From an uncultured Barnesiella sp. (lineage in GTDB: Bacteria > Bacteroidota > Bacteroidia > Bacteroidales > Barnesiellaceae), in contig CALUFO010000002.1 of NCBI GenBank assembly GCA_944320015.1, forward strand, positions 62,001-126,000: a stretch of DNA of 64,000 nt, written 5' to 3'. The position numbers were made by a program, and so were the translations under genes. Of this stretch, positions 44,678 through 53,181 are shown piece by piece (positions within the stretch are counted from its first letter, which is position 1; the number at the start of each line of letters is the position of its first letter). Under the pieces are notes generated by a model. It saw only the letters and a program-made list of their open reading frames with translations. It ran no database searches and was not told where the DNA came from.

Positions 44678-45514
44678 ATGTTCTCCAAACTTTTCAAGCG
44701 ACAGATTGCGGAACCCACTCCCGAAGAGCAAAACCGGGAAGCGGTGAAGCCCGGTGACAACTCTTCGAGCGACAATATGGTGTTGAGAACCGAAGATTTG
44801 GTGAAAAAATATCGCCAGCGCACGGTAGTCAACCATGTGTCGATCGATGTTACACAGGGCGAAATAGTAGGTTTGTTGGGCCCGAACGGAGCCGGAAAGA
44901 CTACCACCTTCTATATGACGACCGGATTGATTACCCCCAATCAAGGACATATTTATCTCAACGACCTTGATATTACCGATTATCCGGTATATAAGCGCGC
45001 TCAAATCGGTATCGGCTATTTGGCGCAAGAGGCATCGGTATTCCGTAAACTGTCGGTGGAAGACAATATTCGGTGTGTGTTGGAAATGACCCCCACCTCC
45101 AAAGAGTTTCAACGCGATAAGTTGGAAAGCCTTATTGCCGAATTTCGGTTGCAAAAAGTTCGTAAAAATCTGGGCGACCAACTTTCCGGAGGAGAACGGC
45201 GCCGCACTGAGATAGCCCGCTGTTTGGCCATTAGTCCTAAGTTCATCATGCTCGACGAGCCGTTTGCCGGTGTCGACCCCATTGCCGTGGAGGATATTCA
45301 ATCGATCGTTTACAAACTGAAAGAGAAGAATATCGGTATTCTCATTACCGACCACAACGCCCCCGAGACGTTGAGTATTACCGACCGCGCCTATCTGCTG
45401 TTCGAAGGGAAAATATTGTTTCAAGGCACCTCCGAAGAGTTGGCCGAGAATCCTATCGTGCGCGAAAAATATTTAGGGCGCAACTTTATTTTCCACCGGA
45501 AGAAATTCCTTTGA
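44678..45514 (+). CDS. lptB: LPS export ABC transporter ATP-binding protein LptB, with an N-terminal extension
   Basis: Powers extraction of lipopolysaccharide from the inner membrane with LptF/LptG. Of 278 aa, the canonical ATPase begins at [12 protein letters not shown] (residue 34). Walker A is [16 protein letters not shown], followed by the LptB-type Q-loop [20 protein letters not shown], signature [15 protein letters not shown] and [13 protein letters not shown]. The first 33 residues ([20 protein letters not shown]) are a hydrophilic extension seen in Bacteroidales members; the ATG at 44777 is an alternative start. Its 3' end overlaps the convergent CPBP gene by 29 bp. Confidence 0.94.
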   Translation: MFSKLFKRQIAEPTPEEQNREAVKPGDNSSSDNMVLRTEDLVKKYRQRTVVNHVSIDVTQGEIVGLLGPNGAGKTTTFYMTTGLITPNQGHIYLNDLDITDYPVYKRAQIGIGYLAQEASVFRKLSVEDNIRCVLEMTPTSKEFQRDKLESLIAEFRLQKVRKNLGDQLSGGERRRTEIARCLAISPKFIMLDEPFAGVDPIAVEDIQSIVYKLKEKNIGILITDHNAPETLSITDRAYLLFEGKILFQGTSEELAENPIVREKYLGRNFIFHRKKFL

Positions 45515-46376
45515 CCTCGCAGGCTTTCGAGAAAACTTTCTTGTAAAACAGATAGAGCAGGAGGGCGGTTGCCACAAGGCTTACCCAAGCCAGCCACCCG
45601 GTAGACGACTGTGCCGTGCCCAATACTTCCAATGCGCTATCGGAAGCGTTACCGGTAAAGTAGGCAATGCAAACGACCATGCTGTTGTTGAACAGATGCC
45701 CGAAGATAGGCACCCACAGATTGCGGCTCCATACCAACAGATAGCCGAAAAAGGCGCCCAGCAACAGTCGGGGGAAGAACCCGTAGAATTGCAGGTGCAT
45801 GGCGCTGAACAGGAAAGCGCAACTCCATATCGCCCAATGGGCACGGTGGCTTTTCCCTTGTACCGTTTGTTGAAGTACCCCTCTGAAAACCATTTCTTCA
45901 CCCATGCCGGTAAGAACGCCTATTCCTAAAATGACAGCTAAGAAATGGGGCAACGACTTGATTTGCAACATCTGTTCGGTCACGGCGGCTGCTGCCTCTT
46001 CTTGTTGTCGCATCCACGTCTCGATGTGGCTGAACGCAGCGGGCAGACTGATAGACTCGTTCCACTCCACAAGACGGTTGAACATGGGAGTGGCCACGAA
46101 ATAGAGAATCACAACGCACAGCAAGTCGACAACCCGGGGGGCTTTGTTCATGCGTAAACCCCGACCGGCATTCTCCCAAAACAACATAGCCGCAACCCAA
46201 GCCGGCAGAATGAACATGCCGATGTTTTGCAAATACATGCCTATCAATAGGGCATATTCGCCTCGTACAAAGAGCATGGGTATAGCAATGATGAATACGC
46301 CGCACAAAATCAGCGCCAGCAAAACAATAAGTTTTATCCCTATCGATGAATGACGAATGTATTCGGTAAGTTTCAT
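45486..46376 (-). CDS. CPBP family intramembrane metalloprotease
   Basis: A polytopic inner-membrane protein of about 296 aa of the CAAX-protease/Abi family. The catalytic motifs are EExxxR in [13 protein letters not shown] (about 178), the [11 protein letters not shown] segment, and HLFNNSMV (about 240). About seven or eight membrane helices. I choose the ATG at 46376 ([11 protein letters not shown]); an upstream ATG at 46394 adds six residues. Bacterial members act in membrane-protein processing or bacteriocin self-immunity; no bacteriocin gene is nearby, so the role is open. It overlaps lptB by 29 bp tail to tail. Confidence 0.9.
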   Translation of the reverse strand: MKLTEYIRHSSIGIKLIVLLALILCGVFIIAIPMLFVRGEYALLIGMYLQNIGMFILPAWVAAMLFWENAGRGLRMNKAPRVVDLLCVVILYFVATPMFNRLVEWNESISLPAAFSHIETWMRQQEEAAAAVTEQMLQIKSLPHFLAVILGIGVLTGMGEEMVFRGVLQQTVQGKSHRAHWAIWSCAFLFSAMHLQFYGFFPRLLLGAFFGYLLVWSRNLWVPIFGHLFNNSMVVCIAYFTGNASDSALEVLGTAQSSTGWLAWVSLVATALLLYLFYKKVFSKACEVKGISSGGK

Positions 46377-46633
46377 AGTGCTTCGTTTTTTCAAGGTGTA
46401 AAGATAGAAAAGATAATGTTTTCACAGCATGATTTCGGTAAAAATATATGCGGCAAGGCTCACGCCATACTGGTTCATGGCGGTGGTGAGCACCTCGGCC
46501 GCCGCTGTGCCATCGCCGCCCCGACTTCACCATTCATTATGTCGACAGCCACCCGGGAGTGAATCGGGACCATAAAAAGAGGTTTCAAAAAAACAATGAT
46601 TCCTATGAAAACTATTGTTTTGTCAATGAAATT
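46377..46633. other. Gap between CPBP protease and his operon, with a GC-rich segment of unclear origin
   Basis: No intact gene seen. The part from about 46440 to 46560 is clearly more GC-rich than its surroundings. A 48-codon plus-strand frame at 46419 (MFSQHDFGKNICGKAHAILVHGGGEHLGRR...) and a second open frame that follows it after a shift (FTIHYVDSHPGVNRDHKKRF...) read like protein, but neither is recognised. A decayed gene is possible; coding by chance is equally so. Confidence 0.3.
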
Positions 46634-46663
46634 TTTGAAAATATAGAAGATTGTTTATATTTG
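46634..46663 (+). promoter_or_regulatory. Promoter of the his operon
   Basis: TTTG -33 element (46634-46637) and TATATTTG -7 element (46656-46663) with 18-nt spacing. The leader before hisH is only about 20 nt, so unlike leu there is no room for an attenuator. Confidence 0.75.
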
Positions 46664-46692
46664 CAATCCTAAATGTGACAAAATAACAGATT

Positions 46693-47283
46693 ATGGAGGT
46701 CGCTGTCATAAAATATAATGCCGGGAATATTTATTCGGTGGAATGCGCATTGCGGCGGTTGGGTGTCGATCCGGTCGTTACCGATGTGCCCGAGGAACTC
46801 TCGCATGCCGATAAGGTATTATTCCCCGGGGTGGGAGAGGCTTCGTCGGCGATGAAGTATTTGCGTGAACATGGATTGGACAAAGTGATAGCCGGCCTCA
46901 CACAACCGGTATTGGGTATTTGTATAGGCCTGCAACTGTTGTGTAGGCATTCCGAGGAAGGCAATGTCGACTGCCTTGGCCTTTTCGACACCGATGTGCG
47001 CCGCTTTGTCTCACTGAACAGCGAACAGAAAATTCCACACATGGGGTGGAACACGTTGCATAATCTCAAAGGTCCTTTGTTCAAAGGAATCGAAGAGGGC
47101 AGTTACGCCTATTTCGTACATAGTTATTATGCTCCGGCATCGGCCGATTGTATAGCCGAGAGCAACTACATCGTTCCGTTTTGCGCCGCGTTGCACCGAA
47201 ATAATTTTTATGCGACCCAGTTTCATGTCGAGAAGAGTGGGGCGGTGGGGGTGCGTATCCTTGAAAATTTCCTTGCCCTATGA
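46693..47283 (+). CDS. hisH: Imidazole glycerol phosphate synthase, glutaminase subunit
   Basis: Releases ammonia from glutamine for HisF. A class I glutamine amidotransferase of 196 aa. The catalytic Cys77 sits in VLGICIGLQLL, and the His-Glu pair in ATQFHVEKSG near residue 182; the HYNAGN-like start (IKYNAGNIYSVE) is the HisH form. It opens hisH-hisA-hisF-hisIE-ftsE and overlaps hisA by 4 bp. hisG, hisD, hisC and hisB are not in the window. Confidence 0.97.
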   Translation: MEVAVIKYNAGNIYSVECALRRLGVDPVVTDVPEELSHADKVLFPGVGEASSAMKYLREHGLDKVIAGLTQPVLGICIGLQLLCRHSEEGNVDCLGLFDTDVRRFVSLNSEQKIPHMGWNTLHNLKGPLFKGIEEGSYAYFVHSYYAPASADCIAESNYIVPFCAALHRNNFYATQFHVEKSGAVGVRILENFLAL

Positions 47284-48008
47284 TCGAGCTGATTCCTGCC
47301 ATAGATATTATCGCCGGGCGGTGTGTGAGGCTTTCGCAAGGCGACTATGCCCGACAGAAAGTTTACAACGAAAGCCCATTGGACGTTGCCAAGGCCTTTC
47401 AGGATAATGGATTGAAACGATTGCACTTGGTCGATTTGGACGGTGCGAAAGCCAGTCATATAGTCAATTATAAAACGCTCGAACAGATTGCCCTACACAC
47501 CACGCTGTCTATCGATTTCGGGGGTGGATTGAAAAGCGACGAAGACCTGCACATTGCCTTTGACTGCGGAGCCGATATGGTTACCGGGGGAAGTGTCGCA
47601 GTACGGGATCGGGACATGTTCCTCCGCTGGCTCGAACGATATGGCCATGAACGTATCATTTTGGGCGCCGACGCGAGAGACGAGAAAATATCGACCGGCG
47701 GGTGGCTCGAAGACTCGGAGATAGAGTTGATACCGTATGTGCAAAATTATGTGGCGGCGGGTATCCATAAGGTGATTACGACCGACATCGGCCGTGACGG
47801 TATGCTGCAAGGGTGTGCGGTGGAACTGTATAAAAAAATGTTGGCTGAGATACCCGATATTTATTTAATGGCGAGTGGCGGTATAGGCTCGTGGAACGAT
47901 ATAGAGCAATTGCAAGCTGCGGGAGTGCCAGCCGTCATTTTAGGGAAGTCGATTTATGAGGGAAGTATCTCATTGTCGGAAATATCGCACTTCGTACTTA
48001 AAAATTAA
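47280..48008 (+). CDS. hisA: ProFAR isomerase
   Basis: Isomerises ProFAR to PRFAR, the step before imidazole glycerol phosphate synthesis. The 242-aa TIM barrel has catalytic Asp9 in ELIPAIDIIAGRCVRL and the second Asp in TTDIGRDGMLQG (about 165); phosphate loops are DFGGGLKSDED and MASGGIGSWND. It overlaps hisH by 4 bp and lies 6 bp before hisF. Confidence 0.97.
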   Translation: MIELIPAIDIIAGRCVRLSQGDYARQKVYNESPLDVAKAFQDNGLKRLHLVDLDGAKASHIVNYKTLEQIALHTTLSIDFGGGLKSDEDLHIAFDCGADMVTGGSVAVRDRDMFLRWLERYGHERIILGADARDEKISTGGWLEDSEIELIPYVQNYVAAGIHKVITTDIGRDGMLQGCAVELYKKMLAEIPDIYLMASGGIGSWNDIEQLQAAGVPAVILGKSIYEGSISLSEISHFVLKN

Positions 48009-48014
48009 GTTGTT

Positions 48015-48770
48015 ATGCTGGCGAAACGAATTATACCCTGCCTCGATGTGAAAGAGGGAAAGACCGTAAAAGGAACGAGGTTTGTGAATTTCAAAGAGGC
48101 CGGCGACCCGGTTGTGTTGGGCGAATTTTATAGCCGGCAAGGAGCCGATGAGCTTGTATATCTCGATATAACCGCTTCGCACGAAGGCCGCAAGACCTTT
48201 ACCGACTTGGTGAAGCGCATAGCCGCACATATCGATATTCCGTTTACGGTGGGAGGCGGTATAAACGCATTGGACGATGTAGACCGGTTGCTGAATGCGG
48301 GAGCCGATAAGGTGTCGCTAAACTCGGCGGCGTTGAAAAATCCTCAAATTATTGGGGAGGTAGCAAAAAATTTCGGTTCACAGGTTTGTGTTATCGCAAT
48401 AGATGCTAACTTTGAGGACGGAAAATGGATTTGTTATCTGAATGGAGGTCGAATCCCCACCGAGCGTACCCTCTTCGAATGGGCTGTCGAAGCGGCCGAA
48501 AGAGGCGCCGGCGAAATACTTTTTACCAGTATTGCCCACGATGGCACCCGAGGCGGATATGCCAACGAGGCTCTGCTGGAACTTCATCGGCGATTGCCTA
48601 TCCCGGTTGTCGCTTCGGGTGGAGCCGGTAAACTGGAGCATTTCAGAGACGCATTCCAAAAAGGCGCAGCCGATGCCGCATTGGCCGCCGGGGTATTCCA
48701 TTTCGGAGAGATAACAATCCCCGAATTGAAAATGTATTTATCGGAATATGATATTCCTGTAAGAATGTGA
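48015..48770 (+). CDS. hisF: Imidazole glycerol phosphate synthase, cyclase subunit
   Basis: Uses ammonia channelled from HisH to close the imidazole ring and release AICAR. The 251-aa TIM barrel shows Asp11 in RIIPCLDVKEGKTVKGTRF, the FTVGGGINALDD loop, and the catalytic Asp in SIAHDGTRGGYANE (about 175). It pairs with hisH, three genes apart in the same operon. Confidence 0.98.
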   Translation: MLAKRIIPCLDVKEGKTVKGTRFVNFKEAGDPVVLGEFYSRQGADELVYLDITASHEGRKTFTDLVKRIAAHIDIPFTVGGGINALDDVDRLLNAGADKVSLNSAALKNPQIIGEVAKNFGSQVCVIAIDANFEDGKWICYLNGGRIPTERTLFEWAVEAAERGAGEILFTSIAHDGTRGGYANEALLELHRRLPIPVVASGGAGKLEHFRDAFQKGAADAALAAGVFHFGEITIPELKMYLSEYDIPVRM

Positions 48771-48774
48771 ATAT

Positions 48775-49383
48775 ATGGAAAAAGAGATAACGCAACTGGA
48801 TTTTGAAAAAATGGGTGGACTCGTGCCGGCCATTATTCAAGATAGTGTAACCCAAAAGGTGTTGATGCTCGGCTTTATGAACGAAGAGGCCTTGCACAAA
48901 ACGGTAGATACCGGCAAAGTGACTTTTTTCAGTCGAACCAAGGGCAGGTTGTGGACCAAAGGCGAGCAGAGCGGGAATTTCTTGTATGTGAAATCGATAC
49001 GGCAAGATTGTGACCACGATACCCTGCTGATCAAAGCCGAGCCTTGCGGCCCGGTGTGCCATACCGGAGCCGACACCTGTTTCGGCGAGAAGAACGAAGA
49101 CGATTTCTTGTTCATACAGTATTTGCAAGATTTTATCGAAAAGCGTAAAAACGAGATGCCCGAAGGGTCATATACCACCACGTTGTTCCGCTTGGGAGTC
49201 AATCGCATGGCTCAGAAAGTAGGCGAGGAAGCCGTCGAAACGGTTATCGAAGCAACCAACGGAACCGACGACCGACTCATCTATGAGGCTTCGGATTTGT
49301 TGTATCATTTAATCGTCCTGCTCACATCGAAGGGATATCGCATAGAAGACTTAGCACGAGAATTGAAAAAGAGGCATAAATAG
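48775..49383 (+). CDS. hisIE: Bifunctional phosphoribosyl-AMP cyclohydrolase / phosphoribosyl-ATP pyrophosphohydrolase
   Basis: Performs the second and third steps of histidine synthesis. The 202-aa fusion has a HisI half (about 1-110) with RTKGRLWTKGEQSGN and the zinc/Mg block DCDHDTLLIKAEPCGPVCHTGADTCF, and a HisE half (about 115-202) with GSYTTTLFRLGVNRMAQKVGEEAVETVIEA and EASDLLYHLIVLL. It ends the his genes; the FtsE-like gene follows after 5 bp. Confidence 0.97.
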   Translation: MEKEITQLDFEKMGGLVPAIIQDSVTQKVLMLGFMNEEALHKTVDTGKVTFFSRTKGRLWTKGEQSGNFLYVKSIRQDCDHDTLLIKAEPCGPVCHTGADTCFGEKNEDDFLFIQYLQDFIEKRKNEMPEGSYTTTLFRLGVNRMAQKVGEEAVETVIEATNGTDDRLIYEASDLLYHLIVLLTSKGYRIEDLARELKKRHK

Positions 49384-49388
49384 AGATT

Positions 49389-50060
49389 ATGGAAAGGAAA
49401 TTGTTGGTCAAATATACCGATGTGCAGATTTGCCGGGAAGAACTGACGATATTGAAGCATGTCAATTTTGAATTGTACAGCGGTGAATTTGTTTATTTTA
49501 TCGGGCGTGTAGGCAGCGGTAAAAGCAGCTTGTTGAAAACCATGTATGCCGATTTGCCCATAGCCGAAGGCGAGGCCAAGGTGCTCGATTTCGATGTTTG
49601 CCACATCAAGAACAAAGAGATCCCTTCGTTGAGACGAAAACTGGGAATTGTATTCCAAGACTTCCAGTTATTGACCGATCGCTCGGTCTATGATAACCTG
49701 TCGTTTGTATTGAAAGCTACGGGGTGGAAGGATAAAGAGGAAATCGACAACCGGGTGGCCGAGGTACTCGAACAAGTGGGCATGCGCAAGAAATCATACA
49801 AGATGCCTCATGAATTGTCGGGAGGAGAACAACAGCGTATCGTTATCGCCCGAGCTTTATTGAACTCGCCCCAAATTATTTTGGCCGACGAGCCCACGGG
49901 AAACCTCGATCCCCAGACCGGACAGCAAATCGTGTCGTTGCTCCACCACATTTGTGAAACAGGAACGGCTGTAATCATGACGACACACAATTTGAATCTG
50001 GTCGAGGAGTTCCCCGGAAGAATTTTGAAATGCGACGACAAGAGCTTGATAGAAGTTTAA
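49389..50060 (+). CDS. ftsE: FtsE-like ABC transporter ATP-binding protein
   Basis: A 223-aa ABC ATPase with Walker A IGRVGSGKSSLLK (about 38-50), signature ELSGGEQQRIVIARAL (about 140), Walker B IILADEPTGNLDP and H-loop IMTTHNLNLV. Sequence pattern and length match FtsE, which with the permease FtsX links cell division to septal wall hydrolases. No ftsX lies nearby; the gene instead trails the his operon. It could also serve another FtsX-type permease. The assignment to FtsE rather than a LolD-like ATPase is likely but not proven. Confidence 0.8.
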   Translation: MERKLLVKYTDVQICREELTILKHVNFELYSGEFVYFIGRVGSGKSSLLKTMYADLPIAEGEAKVLDFDVCHIKNKEIPSLRRKLGIVFQDFQLLTDRSVYDNLSFVLKATGWKDKEEIDNRVAEVLEQVGMRKKSYKMPHELSGGEQQRIVIARALLNSPQIILADEPTGNLDPQTGQQIVSLLHHICETGTAVIMTTHNLNLVEEFPGRILKCDDKSLIEV

Positions 50061-50073
50061 TTTTTTCGAATAG

Positions 50074-50107
50074 TTGATAATCCCGCAAAAAACACATACT
50101 TTTGCGG
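50074..50107 (+). promoter_or_regulatory. lysC promoter with overlapping palindrome
   Basis: TTG -33 (50074-50076) and TACTTTTG -7 (50097-50104) at 20-nt spacing. An 8-bp perfect inverted repeat CCGCAAAA/TTTTGCGG (50083-50090 and 50100-50107) with a 9-nt spacer covers the -7 element, a typical operator position. Confidence 0.6.
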
Positions 50108-50147
50108 AATATAAAATCGTTTCATATTAAAATCAGGTAAATAAAAA

Positions 50148-51467
50148 ATGAAAGTACTTAAATTTGGTGGAACCTCTGTCGGCAGTGCCCAGTGCATGAA
50201 AGACGTTGCCAAATTGATTTGTGACGGAGAACAAAAAATCGTCGTGTTGTCGGCTATGGCCGGTACAACCAACACCTTAGTGGAAATATCGGATTATTTG
50301 TATAAGAAGAATACCGATGGCGCAAGGGAGACGATAGGCCTTCTTGAACGGAAATACAACAAAGTAATCGACGAGCTGTACAGCACCGATGAGTATAAAC
50401 AAAAAGCACTCGACGTAGTGAGAGGGTGTTTCGACCATATCCGTTCGTTCACCAAAGATTTATTTACTCTATTTGAAGAAAAAGTCATTTTGGCGCAAGG
50501 CGAACTGATGTCGACCGCCATGGTGCACAACTACTTGTTGGAACAAGGAGTAAAGTCGGTGATTATCCCAGCGCTCGATTATATGCGAACCGACAAGAAT
50601 GCCGAGCCCGACAACCAATTCATAAAGAATAAACTACTCTCTTTACTCCAAGAAAATCCCGATGCCGAGATTTATATCACACAAGGATATATCTGCCGGA
50701 ACGCTTATGGCGAAATAGACAACCTGCAACGGGGCGGCAGCGATTACTCGGCTTCGTTGATAGGCGCGGCGATAGCGTCGGAAGAGATACAGATCTGGAC
50801 CGACATCGACGGTATGCACAATAACGACCCTCGGTTTGTAGAGAACACCAAACCGGTGCGTTACCTGCAATTTGAGGAGGCTGCCGAGTTGGCCTACTTC
50901 GGCGCAAAAATTCTGCACCCCACTTGCGTGTTGCCGGCAAAACTGAACAACATACCGGTGAGACTGCTCAACACCATGCAACCCGACGCTCCCGGAACGC
51001 TCATTTACAACCACGCTTCGGACGGCCAAATCAAAGCGATTGCCGCCAAAGAGAATATTACGGCGATAAAGATAAAGTCGGGTCGCATGCTGCTGGCCTA
51101 TGGATTCTTACGGAAAGTGTTCGAGATCTTCGAGAGCTATCAAACTTCGATCGATATGGTTACGACCTCCGAGGTGGGAGTCTCACTTACGATCGACAAT
51201 ACGAAACATCTCCAAGAAATTCTCGACGATTTGCGAAAATTCGGCACGGTGACAGTCGACGAAGATATGGTAATCATTTGTGTCGTAGGCGATTTGGAAT
51301 GGAACAATGTGGGCTTTGAATCGGCTGCTATCCAAGCGATGAGAGATATTCCGGTGAGAATGATTTCTTACGGAGGCAGCAATTATAACATTTCGTTCTT
51401 GGTCCGTCGAGACGACAAGGTTAAAGCGCTCCGTTCATTGAGTGAACATCTTTTTGAAAATAAATAA
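50148..51467 (+). CDS. lysC: Aspartate kinase
   Basis: Phosphorylates aspartate, the entry to lysine, threonine and methionine synthesis. The 439-aa monofunctional enzyme starts MKVLKFGGTSVGSA (kinase motif KFGGTS at 5-10), has the GRGGSDYSA-type LQRGGSDYSASLIGAA (about 198), and carries two C-terminal ACT domains (about 300-439, ITAIKIKSGRML and EDMVIICVVGDL) that bind the feedback inhibitor. It has its own promoter and is separated from lysA by a strong hairpin. Confidence 0.97.
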   Translation: MKVLKFGGTSVGSAQCMKDVAKLICDGEQKIVVLSAMAGTTNTLVEISDYLYKKNTDGARETIGLLERKYNKVIDELYSTDEYKQKALDVVRGCFDHIRSFTKDLFTLFEEKVILAQGELMSTAMVHNYLLEQGVKSVIIPALDYMRTDKNAEPDNQFIKNKLLSLLQENPDAEIYITQGYICRNAYGEIDNLQRGGSDYSASLIGAAIASEEIQIWTDIDGMHNNDPRFVENTKPVRYLQFEEAAELAYFGAKILHPTCVLPAKLNNIPVRLLNTMQPDAPGTLIYNHASDGQIKAIAAKENITAIKIKSGRMLLAYGFLRKVFEIFESYQTSIDMVTTSEVGVSLTIDNTKHLQEILDDLRKFGTVTVDEDMVIICVVGDLEWNNVGFESAAIQAMRDIPVRMISYGGSNYNISFLVRRDDKVKALRSLSEHLFENK

Positions 51468-51476
51468 ATTCTTTAT

Positions 51477-51517
51477 ATTGTCATGCAGAGAGACCCTCTG
51501 CATGACAATTCAATTTT
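51477..51517 (+). terminator. Hairpin between lysC and lysA
   Basis: A 14-bp perfect stem (51477-51490 and 51496-51509) with a 5-nt loop, followed by TCAATTTTT. It looks like a terminator, yet lysA starts only 7 bp further on with no clear promoter of its own, so partial read-through is likely. Confidence 0.75.
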
Positions 51518-51523
51518 TCCGAC

Positions 51524-52660
51524 ATGTTTCCTATCAGCCATTTCAACCAAACAACAACTCCTTTTTATTTTTACGATAAAAATCTATTGAACAAGACATT
51601 GGCAAAACTTACGCGACTTGCCGGCGAGCGTAACTACCATGTGCACTATGCCGTGAAAGCAAATGCCAATCCCGAGATATTGCGCCTTATCGCAGCTTCG
51701 GGGATAGGAGCCGATTGTGTGAGTGGCGGCGAGATCAAGGCGGCCTTGGAAGCCGGATTCCCGGCAAAGAAAATAGTGTTTGCCGGTGTGGGAAAAGCCG
51801 ATTGGGAGATAGAGTATGCCCTTGAAAAACGAATATTCTGTTTCAATGTGGAGTCGGCCGAGGAGTTGGAGGTTATCGAAGAGTTGGCCAAGAAGAAAGA
51901 AAACATCGCCTCGGTAGCTTTGCGAGTAAACCCCAATATCGACGCCCACACTCACGAATATATTACGACAGGATTAGCCGAGAATAAATTCGGGATACCG
52001 GTCGAGATGCTGGACGGAGTATTGGCTCAAATCCAAAACTATCCCCATATCCAGTTGGTAGGGCTTCACTTTCACATAGGTTCGCAAATCTTGAATATGG
52101 ATGCCTTTCGAGCGCTTTGTGAGCGGATAAACCGGTTGCAGGAAACCTTGTCGAGGCAAAATATACAAGTGAAACACATTAATGTAGGAGGTGGATTGGG
52201 CGTCGACTATGATAATCCCGATGACAATCCGATACCCGATTTTGAATCGTACTTCGATGTGTTTCAGCAGAATCTTAATTTGCGAGGCGGGCAACAACTG
52301 CATTTCGAATTAGGTCGATCTATTGTGTGCCAGTGTGGTTCGTTAATTACCAAAGTATTGTATGTGAAAAAATCATTGAGGAAACAGTTTGTTATCGTCG
52401 ACGCCGGCATGACCGACTTGATTCGCCCGGCACTCTATCAAGCCTATCACCGCATTGAAAATATCACCTCCGATATGGACAAGCGCATCTACGATGTCGT
52501 AGGGCCTATTTGTGAATCGTCCGATTGTTTCGGGAAAGATGTCACTTTGAATGCCACCCAACGGGGCGATTTAATCGCTATCCGTTCGGCCGGCGCCTAT
52601 GGCGAAATCATGGCTTCGCAGTATAATTGCCGGGCTTTACCCGGGCATTTGATAGAATAA
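51524..52660 (+). CDS. lysA: Diaminopimelate decarboxylase
   Basis: The last step of lysine synthesis, meso-DAP to lysine. A 378-aa PLP enzyme of the alanine-racemase fold. The PLP lysine is in HYAVKANANPEIL (about 43-49), the phosphate loop is HINVGGGLGVDY (about 217), the FHIGSQILN segment (about 182) and the dimer Cys in GPICESSDCFGKDV (about 326) are present. The length is slightly shorter than many LysA proteins but complete. Confidence 0.96.
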   Translation: MFPISHFNQTTTPFYFYDKNLLNKTLAKLTRLAGERNYHVHYAVKANANPEILRLIAASGIGADCVSGGEIKAALEAGFPAKKIVFAGVGKADWEIEYALEKRIFCFNVESAEELEVIEELAKKKENIASVALRVNPNIDAHTHEYITTGLAENKFGIPVEMLDGVLAQIQNYPHIQLVGLHFHIGSQILNMDAFRALCERINRLQETLSRQNIQVKHINVGGGLGVDYDNPDDNPIPDFESYFDVFQQNLNLRGGQQLHFELGRSIVCQCGSLITKVLYVKKSLRKQFVIVDAGMTDLIRPALYQAYHRIENITSDMDKRIYDVVGPICESSDCFGKDVTLNATQRGDLIAIRSAGAYGEIMASQYNCRALPGHLIE

Positions 52661-52705
52661 TAAAATTATTAACAATATTTTGTTTTTTCATATTCAGAAA
52701 TCTAT

Positions 52706-52740
52706 TATTTTTGCGATTACAAAATTGTAATCATTACAAA
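52706..52740 (+). promoter_or_regulatory. perR-rbr promoter and PerR-type operator
   Basis: TATTTTTG -7 element (52706-52713) immediately followed by GATTACAA-AA-TTGTAATC (52715-52732), a perfect 8-bp inverted repeat. A third half-site ATTACAA follows (52733-52739). It covers the expected transcription start, so a bound repressor would block RNA polymerase. Confidence 0.75.
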
Positions 52741-52749
52741 TAAAGAAAG

Positions 52750-53169
52750 ATGAAAGAATCGGCACAAGACAGATTAAGGCGTTACAATATAAAGCCATCG
52801 GTGCAACGTATGGCGGTGTTGGATTATTTGATGACCCACTACACGCACCCGACCGCCGATACTATATTTAATGCCCTCTATCCCTCTATCCCGACCCTCT
52901 CCAAAGCAACTGTGTATAACACATTGAATTTGTTGACCGAACAGGGTGTCATACAGATGATTACAATAGACGAAAAGAACGCTCGGTTCGATGCTCGGGA
53001 GACACCTCATTTGCATTTCAGGTGCAACTCTTGCGGCGAGATATTCGATTTCGAGCTTCCGCCTTTGCAAATGGAGGCATTGAAAGATTATGACATTACC
53101 GACGTGCAGGTCTATTGCAAAGGAGAATGTCCTACTTGTCAGAAGAATAAGCACATCATTAATAACTAA
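52750..53169 (+). CDS. perR: PerR-like Fur family transcriptional repressor
   Basis: A 139-aa Fur-family protein. Residues 10-80 form the winged helix (YNIKPSVQRMAVLDYLMTHY, TLSKATVYNTLNLLTEQGVI). Metal residues follow: the DEKNARFDARETPHLHFRCNSCGEIFD segment, with His/Asp candidates for the sensing site, and two CxxC pairs (CNSCGE and CPTC) for structural zinc. PerR senses peroxide by metal-catalysed histidine oxidation. The call as PerR rather than Fur or Zur rests on the rubrerythrin gene 12 bp downstream and the operator just upstream. Confidence 0.88.
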   Translation: MKESAQDRLRRYNIKPSVQRMAVLDYLMTHYTHPTADTIFNALYPSIPTLSKATVYNTLNLLTEQGVIQMITIDEKNARFDARETPHLHFRCNSCGEIFDFELPPLQMEALKDYDITDVQVYCKGECPTCQKNKHIINN

Positions 53170-53181
53170 AAACAAACAGTC

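Noticed and set aside
46664-46692. Attenuator for the his operon
   Set aside because: The promoter is only about 30 bp before hisH, and there is no run of His codons or terminator in the leader.
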